Part shown: positions 7,196 through 14,419 of the stretch, one piece after another
How positions within the stretch are numbered: position 1 is the stretch's first letter
How the letters are laid out: every line of letters begins with the position of its first letter
DNA from: Timonella senegalensis JC301
GTDB lineage: Bacteria > Actinomycetota > Actinomycetes > Actinomycetales > Cellulomonadaceae
Assembly: GCF_000312125.1 (NCBI RefSeq)
Contig: NZ_HE978641.1
Location: 981,913 to 1,021,986, forward strand
DNA: 40,074 nt
Direction of reading: 5' to 3'
Notes under the pieces: model-generated
Databases searched by the model: none
The model's input: only the letters and a program-made list of their open reading frames with translations
What the model was told of the DNA's origin: nothing
Translations under genes and position numbers: made by a program

Positions 7196-9157
7196 GTGAC
7201 TGAGACAACCCCGCGCCAGACCCTAGCCAAACTCGATCTGCCCAAGGTGCGCGCAAGCGAGCTGAGGGGCCGCGGCTGGCTCAACACGGGTGGCAAAGAC
7301 GTCACACTTGAGCAGCTGCGCGGGAAGATCGTGATCCTCGATTTTTGGACGTTCTGCTGCATCAACTGCCTGCACGTGCTCGATGAGCTGCGCGAACTCG
7401 AGGAAAAGTACGCCGACGAGCTGGTGATTATCGGGGTGCACAGCCCCAAGTTCGTGCACGAGGCAGACCCGGAGGCGCTCGCTGCGGCGGTGGACCGGTA
7501 CGAGGTGCACCACCCAGTCCTCGACGACCCGGAACTCCTCATGTGGCGCGAATACACTGCACGCGCGTGGCCCACCCTCGTGGTCATCGACCCCGAGGGA
7601 TACATCGTGGCGCATCTCGCGGGGGAGGGACACGCACACTCGATCGACGCGCTGCTGGGCGCACTCGTCCAGGAACACGAGGCCAAGGGGACCCTGCACC
7701 GCGGCGACGGTCCCTTTGTGCTGCCCGAGCCGGAGCCCACCACGCTGCGCTTCCCCGCCAAGGCCGTGGCGCTATCGAACGGCAACTTCCTGGTGGCGGA
7801 CGCGGGGCATCACTCGCTCGCCGAGATCGCACCGGATGGGGAAACTCTTGTGCGCAGGATCGGGTCGGGTGTGCGCGGATTTGCGGATGGCGGACCCGAG
7901 GCAGCCCAGTTCAGTGAGCCCAATGGCCTGTGTGTGGTACCGCCCGAATATGCGCTACTAGCCGGGTACGACGTGGTGGTGGCCGACACCGTCAATCACG
8001 CGCTGCGCGGCGTTCGCCTGCTCGATGGCCACGTCCAGACCCTCGCCGGGAATGGACTCCAGTACCTCGTGGGCGGGCCGGACAACGATGGCCGGCTCTC
8101 CTCGCCGTGGGACGTGGCGTTCTGGCCGGAGCTGGGCAAGTTTGTGGTGGCGATGGCCGGAAACCACACCCTGTGGACGTTTGACCCCGCAACAGCCACA
8201 GCCGAGTGGTTTGCCGGAACCATGAACGAAGGCCTCACGGACGGGCCCGGCTCCGACGCGTGGTTCGCGCAGCCCTCTGGGCTGGCGGTGGGTTCGGTCG
8301 CTGCTGCTGGTGCTGGTTCTGGCGCCGGTTCTAGTGCTGGTGCGGGTGCCGCCCGCGGGGCGGGAGCCGGTGCTGCTGGCGCGTCCGCCGGGACCCGCGT
8401 GTGGGTGGCCGATTCCGAGACTTCGGCGCTGCGATTCCTGGAGTTCGACGGCGATCCACGCGTTTCCACCGCGATCGGCCAGGGCCTCTTTGACTTCGGT
8501 CTGCGGGACGGTGAGGGCTCCCAGGCCCTCATGCAGCACCCGCTCGGCGTGGCCGCGCTTCCTGACGGCTCGGTGGCTATTGCGGACACCTACAACGGCG
8601 CCGTACGCCGATACGACCCTGCATCCGGGCGGGTCACAACCCTGGCGACCGGCCTGCGCGAGCCCTCCGGGCTCGTCGTCTCGGCCTCCGGCGGGTCGCT
8701 GAGTATCGTTGTGGTTGAGTCCGCGGCGCACCGCCTGACCCGCCTCACTATTACCGACGATCTGGCTGGCGAGATCCGGGGCGGCCCGGCACACAAGACC
8801 CAACGTCCCGTCACGGACATTGCCCCCGGCACTCTTGATCTCAGCGTGGTGTTTACGCCCGCACCGGGTCAGAAGTACGACGACCGATACGGGCCGTCCA
8901 CGAGGCTCACCGTGTCCGCGAGCCCGGAGAATCTCATCCTCGAGGGAAGCGGAAGCGCCGTGGAACTCACCAGGATCGTGCGGATCAATCCGGAGGTCAC
9001 CGAGGGAGTCCTCCACGTGACCGCGCAGGCAGCCAGCTGCGACAACGACCCGGCGATCGAGTTCCCTGCGTGCCACCTAGCTCAGCAGGACTGGGGTGTT
9101 CCGGTCCGAGTGGTTGCGGGCGGTGCAGGGGAGCTGGAACTGCCGCTACTGGGGTAG
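7196..9157 (+). CDS. NHLRC2-like thioredoxin-fold / NHL beta-propeller protein
   Basis: Protein of 653 aa from a GTG start. Residues 20-165 form a thioredoxin-like domain with an active-site-type CINC motif (C55, C58) in the context FWTFCCINCLHVLDEL, close to human NHLRC2. Residues about 170-545 are NHL repeats forming a beta-propeller, and about 550-653 is a beta-rich C-terminal domain. No signal peptide is visible, so it is probably cytosolic. The propeller is interrupted at about residues 365-400 by an Ala/Gly/Ser low-complexity insert. The start has GGAG only one base upstream and a GGAAG about 9 bases upstream, so the exact start is less certain. It stands alone between divergent and tandem genes. 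Likely a redox-linked scaffold; no substrate is known. Confidence 0.87.
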   Translation: MTETTPRQTLAKLDLPKVRASELRGRGWLNTGGKDVTLEQLRGKIVILDFWTFCCINCLHVLDELRELEEKYADELVIIGVHSPKFVHEADPEALAAAVDRYEVHHPVLDDPELLMWREYTARAWPTLVVIDPEGYIVAHLAGEGHAHSIDALLGALVQEHEAKGTLHRGDGPFVLPEPEPTTLRFPAKAVALSNGNFLVADAGHHSLAEIAPDGETLVRRIGSGVRGFADGGPEAAQFSEPNGLCVVPPEYALLAGYDVVVADTVNHALRGVRLLDGHVQTLAGNGLQYLVGGPDNDGRLSSPWDVAFWPELGKFVVAMAGNHTLWTFDPATATAEWFAGTMNEGLTDGPGSDAWFAQPSGLAVGSVAAAGAGSGAGSSAGAGAARGAGAGAAGASAGTRVWVADSETSALRFLEFDGDPRVSTAIGQGLFDFGLRDGEGSQALMQHPLGVAALPDGSVAIADTYNGAVRRYDPASGRVTTLATGLREPSGLVVSASGGSLSIVVVESAAHRLTRLTITDDLAGEIRGGPAHKTQRPVTDIAPGTLDLSVVFTPAPGQKYDDRYGPSTRLTVSASPENLILEGSGSAVELTRIVRINPEVTEGVLHVTAQAASCDNDPAIEFPACHLAQQDWGVPVRVVAGGAGELELPLLG

Positions 9158-9235
9158 ACGCGATGGGTAGTTCGGCTGCGGTGACGTTACTCCCACTTGG
9201 CTGAGGGCGGCCCATTTCGGGCTATTCTCGGGGCT

Positions 9236-9910
9236 ATGACTACCTCGCGCGACCTCATTCTCTTTGACCTCGACGGAACCCTCACGGACTCTGCCCCGGG
9301 CATCATGGAGTCTGTGGCGTACGCGTATCGCACGCTCGGACTCGAGGTCCCTGATGCTGCAACGCTGCGGAGCTTTGTTGGCCCGCCACTGCACGTCAGC
9401 GCCCCACGCCACGGCGTTCCCGAGGAGCTCCTGGTCGAGTTTCTCGCAGCCTACCGGGTGGCCTTTGTGGACGGCGGAATGTTCAACAACTCCGTGTACG
9501 ACGGCATCCGCAACATGCTTACCGAGCTATCTATGGCGGGCAAGCGCATGGTCATCGCAACCTCCAAGCCGGAGATTTTTGCACGCCAGATCCTGGTGCA
9601 CTTCAACCTCACGGACCACTTTGAGTTCATCGGTGGTGCGACCCTCGACACCTCCCGCTCAGCCAAGTCCCTAGTCATCGAGCACGTCCTCAAGAACCTC
9701 GCTGCCTCGGACGCTGGCCTACCAGCCACCAACCGCATGGTCATGGTCGGCGACCGCGAGCACGACGTCCTCGGCGCGCTCGAACACGGCATCGAGACGA
9801 TCGGCGTGACCTGGGGATACGCAGAACCTGGTGAGCTCGAAGCCGCTGGTGCGGTGGCCCAGGTGTCGGAGCCTCTCGAGCTCCTGTGGCACCTACTCAC
9901 CACACCGTAG
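9236..9910 (+). CDS. HAD-superfamily phosphatase (phosphoglycolate phosphatase-like)
   Basis: HAD hydrolase of 224 aa with all four motifs: FDLDGTLTDS (nucleophile D11, acid D13), IATSK (motif II), the SAKSL lysine (motif III) and MVGDREHDVLGA (motif IV). The helical cap between motifs I and II fits the Gph/PGM-beta subclass. The ATG at 9236 is preferred over an in-frame codon 39 bases upstream because FDLDGTL is then 10 residues from the N-terminus and TATTCT (9223-9228) lies seven bases before the ATG, giving a leaderless transcript. The substrate could be phosphoglycolate, a sugar phosphate or a nucleotide; sequence alone does not decide. Confidence 0.88.
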   Translation: MTTSRDLILFDLDGTLTDSAPGIMESVAYAYRTLGLEVPDAATLRSFVGPPLHVSAPRHGVPEELLVEFLAAYRVAFVDGGMFNNSVYDGIRNMLTELSMAGKRMVIATSKPEIFARQILVHFNLTDHFEFIGGATLDTSRSAKSLVIEHVLKNLAASDAGLPATNRMVMVGDREHDVLGALEHGIETIGVTWGYAEPGELEAAGAVAQVSEPLELLWHLLTTP

Positions 9911-9966
9911 CGGATTTCGAACTCGCTGGAGCCGCTGAAAGTGGCGGGCTGAAGAGGCTGAACTCG

Positions 9967-9978
9967 ATCGTCGAAAAT
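9967..9978 (+). repeat. ATCGTCGNAAAT motif copy 3
   Basis: ATCGTCGAAAAT in the 110-bp gap downstream of the HAD phosphatase gene (sense) and immediately upstream of the merR promoter. Confidence 0.75.
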
Positions 9979-9983
9979 AAGTC

Positions 9984-10014
9984 TTGACGTTGACGCAGCG
10001 TCAACTTTTAGGCT
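9984..10014 (+). promoter_or_regulatory. MerR-type promoter and operator of merR
   Basis: -35 TTGACG at 9984-9989 and -10 TAGGCT at 10009-10014, with a 19-bp spacer. The spacer begins within a perfect palindrome GTTGACGC-A-GCGTCAAC (9989-10005). An overlong 19-bp spacer with a central dyad is the hallmark of promoters activated by MerR regulators through DNA distortion. The -10 ends six bases before the ATG at 10021, so the mRNA is probably leaderless. This strongly suggests autoregulation by the adjacent TipA-like protein. Confidence 0.8.
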
Positions 10015-10020
10015 GGATTC

Positions 10021-10806
10021 ATGAGTCCCAACAAGCACAGCGAATTCGCCGAATGGGCGATCCAGGAGATCGCCCGGCTCTCCGGCGCAACCAGTCGCAC
10101 TCTCCGGCACTACGATGCCATCGGCCTGCTCGCGCCCAAACGCACAGCCGCCAATGGATACCGAATGTACGGGCCGGAGCAACTCGTCCGGCTGCAACGA
10201 ATTCTCATGCTCAAGGACCTGGGGCTCACCCTGCCAGACATCGCACGCGTCCTCGATGAAGAAACAGACGAGGTCCGCGCGCTCACCAAGCACGCGCAGT
10301 GGCTGGCAAGCGAGGAAAAGCGAATCGCACGGCAGCGGGCCGCGGTCCACGCGACGATCCGTGCGCTACAGGAAGGGCAAGACATGAACGCCAAGGATGC
10401 CTTTGACGGCTTTGACCACACGCAATACAAGGATGAGGTTGAGGAGCGCTGGGGCAAGGACGCATACGCGTCGTCCAACGCTAGGTACAGCAAGATGACC
10501 AGGCAGGAACAGCAGGACATGATGACCGAGGGCCTCGAGATAGCCAAGGGCTTTGCCCGGGCCAAGCTCGGTGGTCTCGCCGCGGACTCGGACGAGGTGC
10601 AGGCGCTCGTGCAGCGCCAGGTTACGTGGCTCGGCCACACGGTCCAGCCCGTGAGCCCGCAGTACGTGGTAAACCTTGCGGAGATGTATGTGGGCGACGA
10701 CCGCTTCCGCACCTACTATGATGATGCGCTCGCGGCCGAGGGCACGTCAGCCCCAGGTACTGCGGAGCTCATCCGGGACGCGGTGCAGGTCTGGGCGTCG
10801 CGCTAG
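10021..10806 (+). CDS. MerR-family regulator with TipAS domain (TipA-like)
   Basis: Transcription regulator of 261 aa. Residues about 12-80 are a MerR winged helix (AIQEIARLSGATSRTLRHYD, then the wing NGYRMYGPEQL), followed by a coiled dimerisation helix to about 125. The remainder is a TipAS domain, with FDHTQYKDEVEERWG typical of the family; in Streptomyces TipA this binds thiopeptide antibiotics. It has both domains, so it corresponds to the long TipAL form. ATG at 10021 is immediately behind a MerR-type promoter with a perfect palindrome, so it most likely activates its own transcription. The HAD phosphatase gene lies upstream on the same strand and heme oxygenase converges downstream. 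The inducer is unknown. Confidence 0.92.
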   Translation: MSPNKHSEFAEWAIQEIARLSGATSRTLRHYDAIGLLAPKRTAANGYRMYGPEQLVRLQRILMLKDLGLTLPDIARVLDEETDEVRALTKHAQWLASEEKRIARQRAAVHATIRALQEGQDMNAKDAFDGFDHTQYKDEVEERWGKDAYASSNARYSKMTRQEQQDMMTEGLEIAKGFARAKLGGLAADSDEVQALVQRQVTWLGHTVQPVSPQYVVNLAEMYVGDDRFRTYYDDALAAEGTSAPGTAELIRDAVQVWASR

Positions 10807-10820
10807 CTCAGGCTCAGCGG

Positions 10821-10848
10821 GTCACGCGCAGTGTGTCACGCGCAGTGC
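10821..10848. repeat. 14-bp tandem duplication at the heme oxygenase 3' end
   Basis: GTCACGCGCAGTGT followed directly by GTCACGCGCAGTGC. The second unit covers the last codons and stop of the heme oxygenase gene, so the duplication creates a second copy of that 3' end beyond the stop. Probably recent slippage. Confidence 0.7.
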
Positions 10849-11510
10849 GTCTCGCCCAGCTCGGCAAACAGAGCCTGGTTGAGGCGGAACGCCGCAACGG
10901 CCTCGGCCACGGTCTGCTCCAGCTCGTCCTCGGTGAGGTTCAGGGCGTTCAGGCGCTCGCGGTACAGGTCCTTGAACGGCTTGGCCTTGTCGATCTCCTT
11001 GAATACGTAGAACGAGAGACCTTCCGCGCCCATGCCGTAGTGGCGCTGCATCATCACGCGGATGACCTGACCGCCCGACAGGTCGCCGAGGTAGCGGGTG
11101 TACGCGTGCGCCGCGTACAGGGCCATCGAGCTGCTGCACTCCTTCAGGCGCTCAACGTAGGCGAGCGTCGAGGGGAGTGGCGTGATCTGCTCTGCCCAGT
11201 CCTCGCCGATGAGGAACGTGAGGTCCTCGTCGATGGATGGGGTTCGCACCAGTTCCGAGAAGGTGAGGGACTCGGCCTGCTCGAGGCCTGCGATGTTCCG
11301 GGTTGCCTCTTCGAGCGCGGTGTAGATGTAGTGCTGCTGCGCTGCGAGGTCGCGGTACGCCTCAACCGTGAGCTTGCCGCCCATGAGGTCGGCGATGAAC
11401 GTGACGTTCTCCGCCTCGGAGTGGACCTCGCGGGTGCCCTCGCGCAGGCGGGTGGCTAGGGGGATCGTTTGCTCAACTACTGGTGCTGACGCGTCAAGGG
11501 TGAGGGACAC
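10836..11510 (-). CDS. hmuO: Heme oxygenase (biliverdin-producing)
   Basis: Heme-degrading enzyme of 224 aa in the HmuO/HO-1 family. It opens heme to biliverdin, CO and Fe2+, releasing iron in the cytosol. The proximal heme ligand is H30 in TREVHSEAE, and the distal-helix signature YTRYLGDLSGGQ spans 137-148 with both glycines that pack over heme. The start is a GTG at 11508-11510 with AAGAG upstream. An iron box lies about 110 bp upstream, consistent with DtxR/IdeR repression in high iron. It stands alone, so uptake genes must be elsewhere; the HtaA-like protein at the right end of the window is a plausible member of the same iron/heme response. Confidence 0.95.
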   Translation of the reverse strand: MSLTLDASAPVVEQTIPLATRLREGTREVHSEAENVTFIADLMGGKLTVEAYRDLAAQQHYIYTALEEATRNIAGLEQAESLTFSELVRTPSIDEDLTFLIGEDWAEQITPLPSTLAYVERLKECSSSMALYAAHAYTRYLGDLSGGQVIRVMMQRHYGMGAEGLSFYVFKEIDKAKPFKDLYRERLNALNLTEDELEQTVAEAVAAFRLNQALFAELGETHCA

Positions 11511-11619
11511 GGGGTTCTCTTATCGTGCGAATGGATAGGGGGCAGCTGGCCCGTTGTGGTACGTGCGGGAGTCGTACGCACAGCGTGATCTGACAGCCGG
11601 TCAGCAACAGCCTAGCGCT

Positions 11620-11638
11620 TTTAGTTAGGCTTGCCTAC
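11620..11638. promoter_or_regulatory. Candidate DtxR/IdeR iron box for heme oxygenase
   Basis: TTTAGTTAGGCTTGCCTAC matches the DtxR/IdeR consensus TTAGGTTAGGCTAACCTAA at about 14 of 19 positions by eye, with an intact TTAGGC core and CCTA right half. It is upstream of the heme oxygenase gene (start 11510). Confidence 0.6.
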
Positions 11639-11790
11639 CCTCATTTCGAGAAAAGAAACACTGATGTGTCATAAAGGCGATGCGGCGTGGCTGTGCGCGC
11701 TTCTCGCGTGCCTCTCGCGCGCCCCGCTGGGGCGCAGGTGGGGGCGCAGGTGGGGGCGCAAGAGCGCCCAAGACCGCGGTTAATTGGCTG

Positions 11791-11802
11791 ATTCTCGACG
11801 AT
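11791..11802 (-). repeat. Variant motif copy (ATCGTCGAGAAT)
   Basis: One mismatch from ATCGTCGNAAAT, on the minus strand, downstream of the tetR gene in its sense direction. Its right flank, CGACGATTGTGCCC and then CCCAGC, resembles the flank of the inverted copy at 19565. Confidence 0.55.
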
Positions 11803-11861
11803 TGTGCCCGGCTCCCAGCGAGGGGTGCTGGCGCTCTCTGGGGCGGTTTGGGCAGACGAAA

Positions 11862-11895
11862 GGGAGCCACCCATTCGCGCAAATGGATGGCTCCC
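11862..11895 (-). terminator. Hairpin terminator downstream of tetR
   Basis: GGGAGCCACCCATT pairs with AATGGATGGCTCCC (one mismatch) around a short loop. On the minus strand TTTCGT follows the stem, so it probably ends the tetR transcript. Confidence 0.6.
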
Positions 11896-11957
11896 GGCCT
11901 GTTTTCAGGGCCACGGCCCCACCGAAGGCGAGGCCGACGTTGGCCTAGCGGACAGAC

Positions 11958-12587
11958 TTACCGCGAAAGTTCATAGCGACGCAGCCCCGGAGCGGGGGTG
12001 CGGACGCCGACGGCGCGAAGGACAAACTCCTCGGTTGCTTCGAGGCAACGCTCCCGCTCGGCTGGGTTCTCCGGAAGGGAGCGGCCGGTCAGGCACGAGT
12101 TGATGAGGTTCACTGAGGTGTTGATGTCCTGCGGCGGAAACTCGCCTGCGGAGATGCCTGCGCCGAGGATGTCACGCAGCAGGTCCTCGATGACCGTGAC
12201 GTGTTCGCGCAGGCGCTGCGCCGCGCCACGAGACAGGATCGAGCGCAGCTCGGTCCCAGGCGTCACGTGGAAGACTCGGTCCAGGCGCGCTTGCGCGCGA
12301 ATGTAGGCGCGCAGGCGATCCACGGGGTCATTGATGTCTGCGATGGAACGCTGCAGGTTTTCTACGTACTTACCCGTCTCGTGCTGGATGTACCCGAGGA
12401 GTAGCGCCTCCTTGTCAGCAAAGTGGTTGTACACGGCCGTGCGACCGACGCCAGCGGCGGCAGCAATTTCGGCAAAAGAAATGGCATCGAAGCCACGCTC
12501 TTCCATCAGGGTGGCAAGCGCGGCGAAGAGGCGGTTTCGCGTTTGTTCCCGGTGTTCGTGGAGGGAACCTCCAATGATCTTCGGCAT
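11958..12587 (-). CDS. TetR-family transcriptional regulator
   Basis: TetR-type repressor of 209 aa. Residues about 13-60 form the helix-turn-helix domain (RNRLFAALATLMEERGFDAIS, then the recognition helix VGRTAVYNHFADKEALLLGYI). The C-terminal ligand domain shows no recognisable family signature. ATG start; the upstream GGAACAATGTCAGA may include the operator. It is flanked by VanZ-RDD (upstream, same strand) and, across 447 bp, heme oxygenase (downstream). The target genes and ligand are unknown. Confidence 0.9.
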   Translation of the reverse strand: MPKIIGGSLHEHREQTRNRLFAALATLMEERGFDAISFAEIAAAAGVGRTAVYNHFADKEALLLGYIQHETGKYVENLQRSIADINDPVDRLRAYIRAQARLDRVFHVTPGTELRSILSRGAAQRLREHVTVIEDLLRDILGAGISAGEFPPQDINTSVNLINSCLTGRSLPENPAERERCLEATEEFVLRAVGVRTPAPGLRRYELSR

Positions 12588-12635
12588 TCTGACATTGTTC
12601 CATAAATCGTCATGACCGCGTGAGGGCTTAGGTCC

Positions 12636-13760
12636 CTATCGGGTCGCTCGAGGGCTAGCAAGGCGGCTCCTGGTGTCCGCTATGTCAGATCCCGCCAGCA
12701 GGTATGTAATTCCTCTATGCCCCCGGGTAAAGAAAACTGAGACGAGACACACGATCGCGACCATGCCGCTCAACACGTCAGCGCCCTGAGAAAGGCCAGT
12801 GCGCGTGGACGCAGCGAAATCGAGGAGCCAATAGAGCCCAAGTCCCGAAGACATGCGCACAATCATGCTGGCTCTGCCGCCGTGGGACGAAACTGCCGCT
12901 GATGGCCCCAGCCATACGATCTGTTGGCCCCACGATGCACCAAGTCCAACGCACGCAGGAAGTACAACCGTGACTGCACCAGTGAACGCAAGGATGGCCA
13001 GACTCATTGCAGGTCTAGGCACGAAGTCAGAGCCTAGGACCATTCGCCCTCCCACCAAATAGACAGAGCTGAGAAGGGAGGAGAACGCCGTATAAAGGAA
13101 TAGATCAATGATTTGTCCGGCGATCCTCCGCCAAACGGTCACGGGACGGGCTGACATCCGAGATGCTGCAAGCGTGCGGCTCTGCGGCATGAGGCCAAGA
13201 ACAATCGGGGCGATCAACGCGCCGATCAATGCGCCTGCGGTGTTTGTCATCAGGTCGTCAACATCTGCGACCCGGTAGGCACACTCATACAGTCCCCATA
13301 TTCCAGTGAATTGTGTTGTCTCAATGAGAAAGGAAACTGCTGCACCGGTCAGAGTTGCTGCTACAAGACCTCGACCAAAATAGCGGCGCATGAAAATGCC
13401 CCATGGAATGAAGAGTATGACGTTGAAAACAACCTGCAGCACGACCGGGGATGTGAGAGCTGCCCGAGCGCCGAGTTCACGAACGGCCTCGGAGATGTCG
13501 TCGAATGAGGCGAAAGGGCGAGACTGCCAGACCTCAAGCGCCGGATTGCATACAAGGCTCTGCGGGGAGGGGAGAGGTAGGAACGTATATGCGACCAGGG
13601 CTACAAGGTAGAGGGCGAGTGCACCTGCGCCTGCGAACCTCGCCCAACTGAACCTCCCATAGCGCCGATACTGAAGAATCACAATGGGGATGAGTACGGC
13701 TAGGAAGAGAAGGCCGGCCAATATTGCTGATACATACGCAGGCCAGAGCCATTGATTCAT
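12636..13760 (-). CDS. VanZ-domain / RDD-domain fusion membrane protein
   Basis: Polytopic membrane protein of 374 aa. Residues about 5-190 are VanZ-like, with YTFLPLP, the NVILFIPWGIF motif and the ETTQFTGIWGLYECAYRVADVDDLMTN-type block split over 145-175. Residues about 205-360 are an RDD domain with four hydrophobic helices (RRIAGQIIDLFLYT replaces the usual R-D-D). VanZ homologues alter teicoplanin or cell-wall sensitivity, but most family members are uncharacterised. ATG with GAGGGG about 9 bases upstream. Its base composition looks slightly less GC-rich than its neighbours. A DnaA-box cluster lies directly upstream. Confidence 0.85.
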   Translation of the reverse strand: MNQWLWPAYVSAILAGLLFLAVLIPIVILQYRRYGRFSWARFAGAGALALYLVALVAYTFLPLPSPQSLVCNPALEVWQSRPFASFDDISEAVRELGARAALTSPVVLQVVFNVILFIPWGIFMRRYFGRGLVAATLTGAAVSFLIETTQFTGIWGLYECAYRVADVDDLMTNTAGALIGALIAPIVLGLMPQSRTLAASRMSARPVTVWRRIAGQIIDLFLYTAFSSLLSSVYLVGGRMVLGSDFVPRPAMSLAILAFTGAVTVVLPACVGLGASWGQQIVWLGPSAAVSSHGGRASMIVRMSSGLGLYWLLDFAASTRTGLSQGADVLSGMVAIVCLVSVFFTRGHRGITYLLAGSDIADTRSRLASPRATR

Positions 13761-13787
13761 GTGGAGTATCCCCTCGGGCGAAATCTG

Positions 13788-13975
13788 TTATCAACAAGTT
13801 ATCCACACCTTACCAACCGGCCTGGGGATGACCGCGAGAACTGTGGGTGCAAGCAGTGTCATCTGTGGACGAGCATGTGGATAACAAATCCAAAGCTGTG
13901 GGAACGGCGTGGTATCGCGGGAAACGAGACCCCAGTTATCCACAGGGTTTTTCACAGGTGTCCGAGTTTTCCACG
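13788..13975. other. DnaA-box cluster
   Basis: Three exact TTATCCACA boxes lie at 13799-13807, 13876-13884 (reverse strand) and 13936-13944. Near-consensus boxes are TTATCAACA at 13788, TGTGGACGA at 13864 and TTTTCCACG at 13967, with TGTCCACA at 14033 just outside. The first two are direct repeats 11 bp apart. No dnaA, dnaN or rpmH gene is nearby. It could be a replication origin displaced from dnaA, a DnaA-titration site or a DnaA-regulated promoter region. Confidence 0.75.
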
Positions 13976-14100
13976 GTTAGGTAGGGCTATCTGCGGGTTT
14001 TTGGAAGAAGTGCCCGGCCAATATCCCCAGGATGTCCACAGCTCATATGGGGCTGTGGGCTTGGCGGCGCACTACATGTAGGGGTTAACAAAACGTTAAA

Positions 14101-14144
14101 GCCGCGGACCGTTTCACGGGGAGTAATCCCCGTGTTCAAGCGGC
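14101..14144 (+). other. Structured element with nested hairpins
   Basis: GCCGC (14101-14105) pairs with GCGGC (14140-14144) and encloses a perfect CACGGGG/CCCCGTG hairpin (14115-14134) with an AGTAAT loop. It is next to the strong hairpin at 14154. It could be a small RNA, an attenuator or part of an origin structure; it is not a canonical tRNA. Confidence 0.4.
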
Positions 14145-14153
14145 AATAGAAAA

Positions 14154-14195
14154 CCCCTTCATCCACAGCGTGAAGTGGGTCTGTGGATGAAGGGG
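14154..14195. terminator. Perfect 15-bp stem hairpin
   Basis: CCCCTTCATCCACAG and CTGTGGATGAAGGGG pair perfectly around a 12-base loop. No gene ends within 350 bp on either strand (VanZ-RDD starts to the left, DUF4395 starts to the right), so if this is a terminator the transcript it ends is not annotated. A second palindrome, GTACGT-GG-GACGTAC, follows at once. Confidence 0.55.
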
Positions 14196-14347
14196 TACGT
14201 GGGACGTACCGGGAAACTATTCGCCTACTTGTTCCTCAGCCACTCAAGCTGACGCTGTGTCTGGTGAGCGTCGCCCCCATGCTGTAGTTCCTTCGCCGCT
14301 GTGTAGACTCACTTGGCCGGATCAATCATCCGCCAGAGGGGCCATTA

Positions 14348-14404
14348 ATGTGGCTTTACTTTGAACCACATTGCAGTCACGGCATTGAACGGGGTCTTGT
14401 CTAG
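14348..14404 (+). CDS. Possible 18-aa leader peptide
   Basis: ATG at 14348 runs 18 codons to a TAG ending 15 bases before the DUF4395 start, and GAGGGG precedes it by six bases, a better ribosome site than that of the DUF4395 gene. The peptide has one Cys and two His and no obvious regulatory codon run. It may be a translated leader that couples to DUF4395, or chance. Confidence 0.25.
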   Translation: MWLYFEPHCSHGIERGLV

Positions 14405-14419
14405 GTTCACGCTTGAGCA

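Larger units (their letters stand above)
11639..11957. other. 319-bp intergenic stretch with repeats, no gene
   Basis: Between the iron box and the tetR stop no convincing gene is seen; short frames here have biased proline/alanine translations. It contains a 12-bp tandem repeat GGCGCAGGTGGG (2.5 copies, 11731-11760), a variant of the dispersed motif at 11791-11802, and a hairpin at 11862-11895. Confidence 0.6.

Noticed and set aside
11625-11882. Minus-strand 85-codon frame in the gap between heme oxygenase and tetR
   Set aside because: Proline/alanine-biased translation over a tandem repeat and the terminator hairpin; no ribosome site.
13788-14040. Firm annotation as oriC
   Set aside because: Without dnaA/dnaN neighbours, an AT-rich unwinding region or skew data, only a DnaA-box cluster is supported.
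14101-14144. tRNA gene
   Set aside because: The stems do not form a cloverleaf with anticodon and D arms; only a nested hairpin is present.
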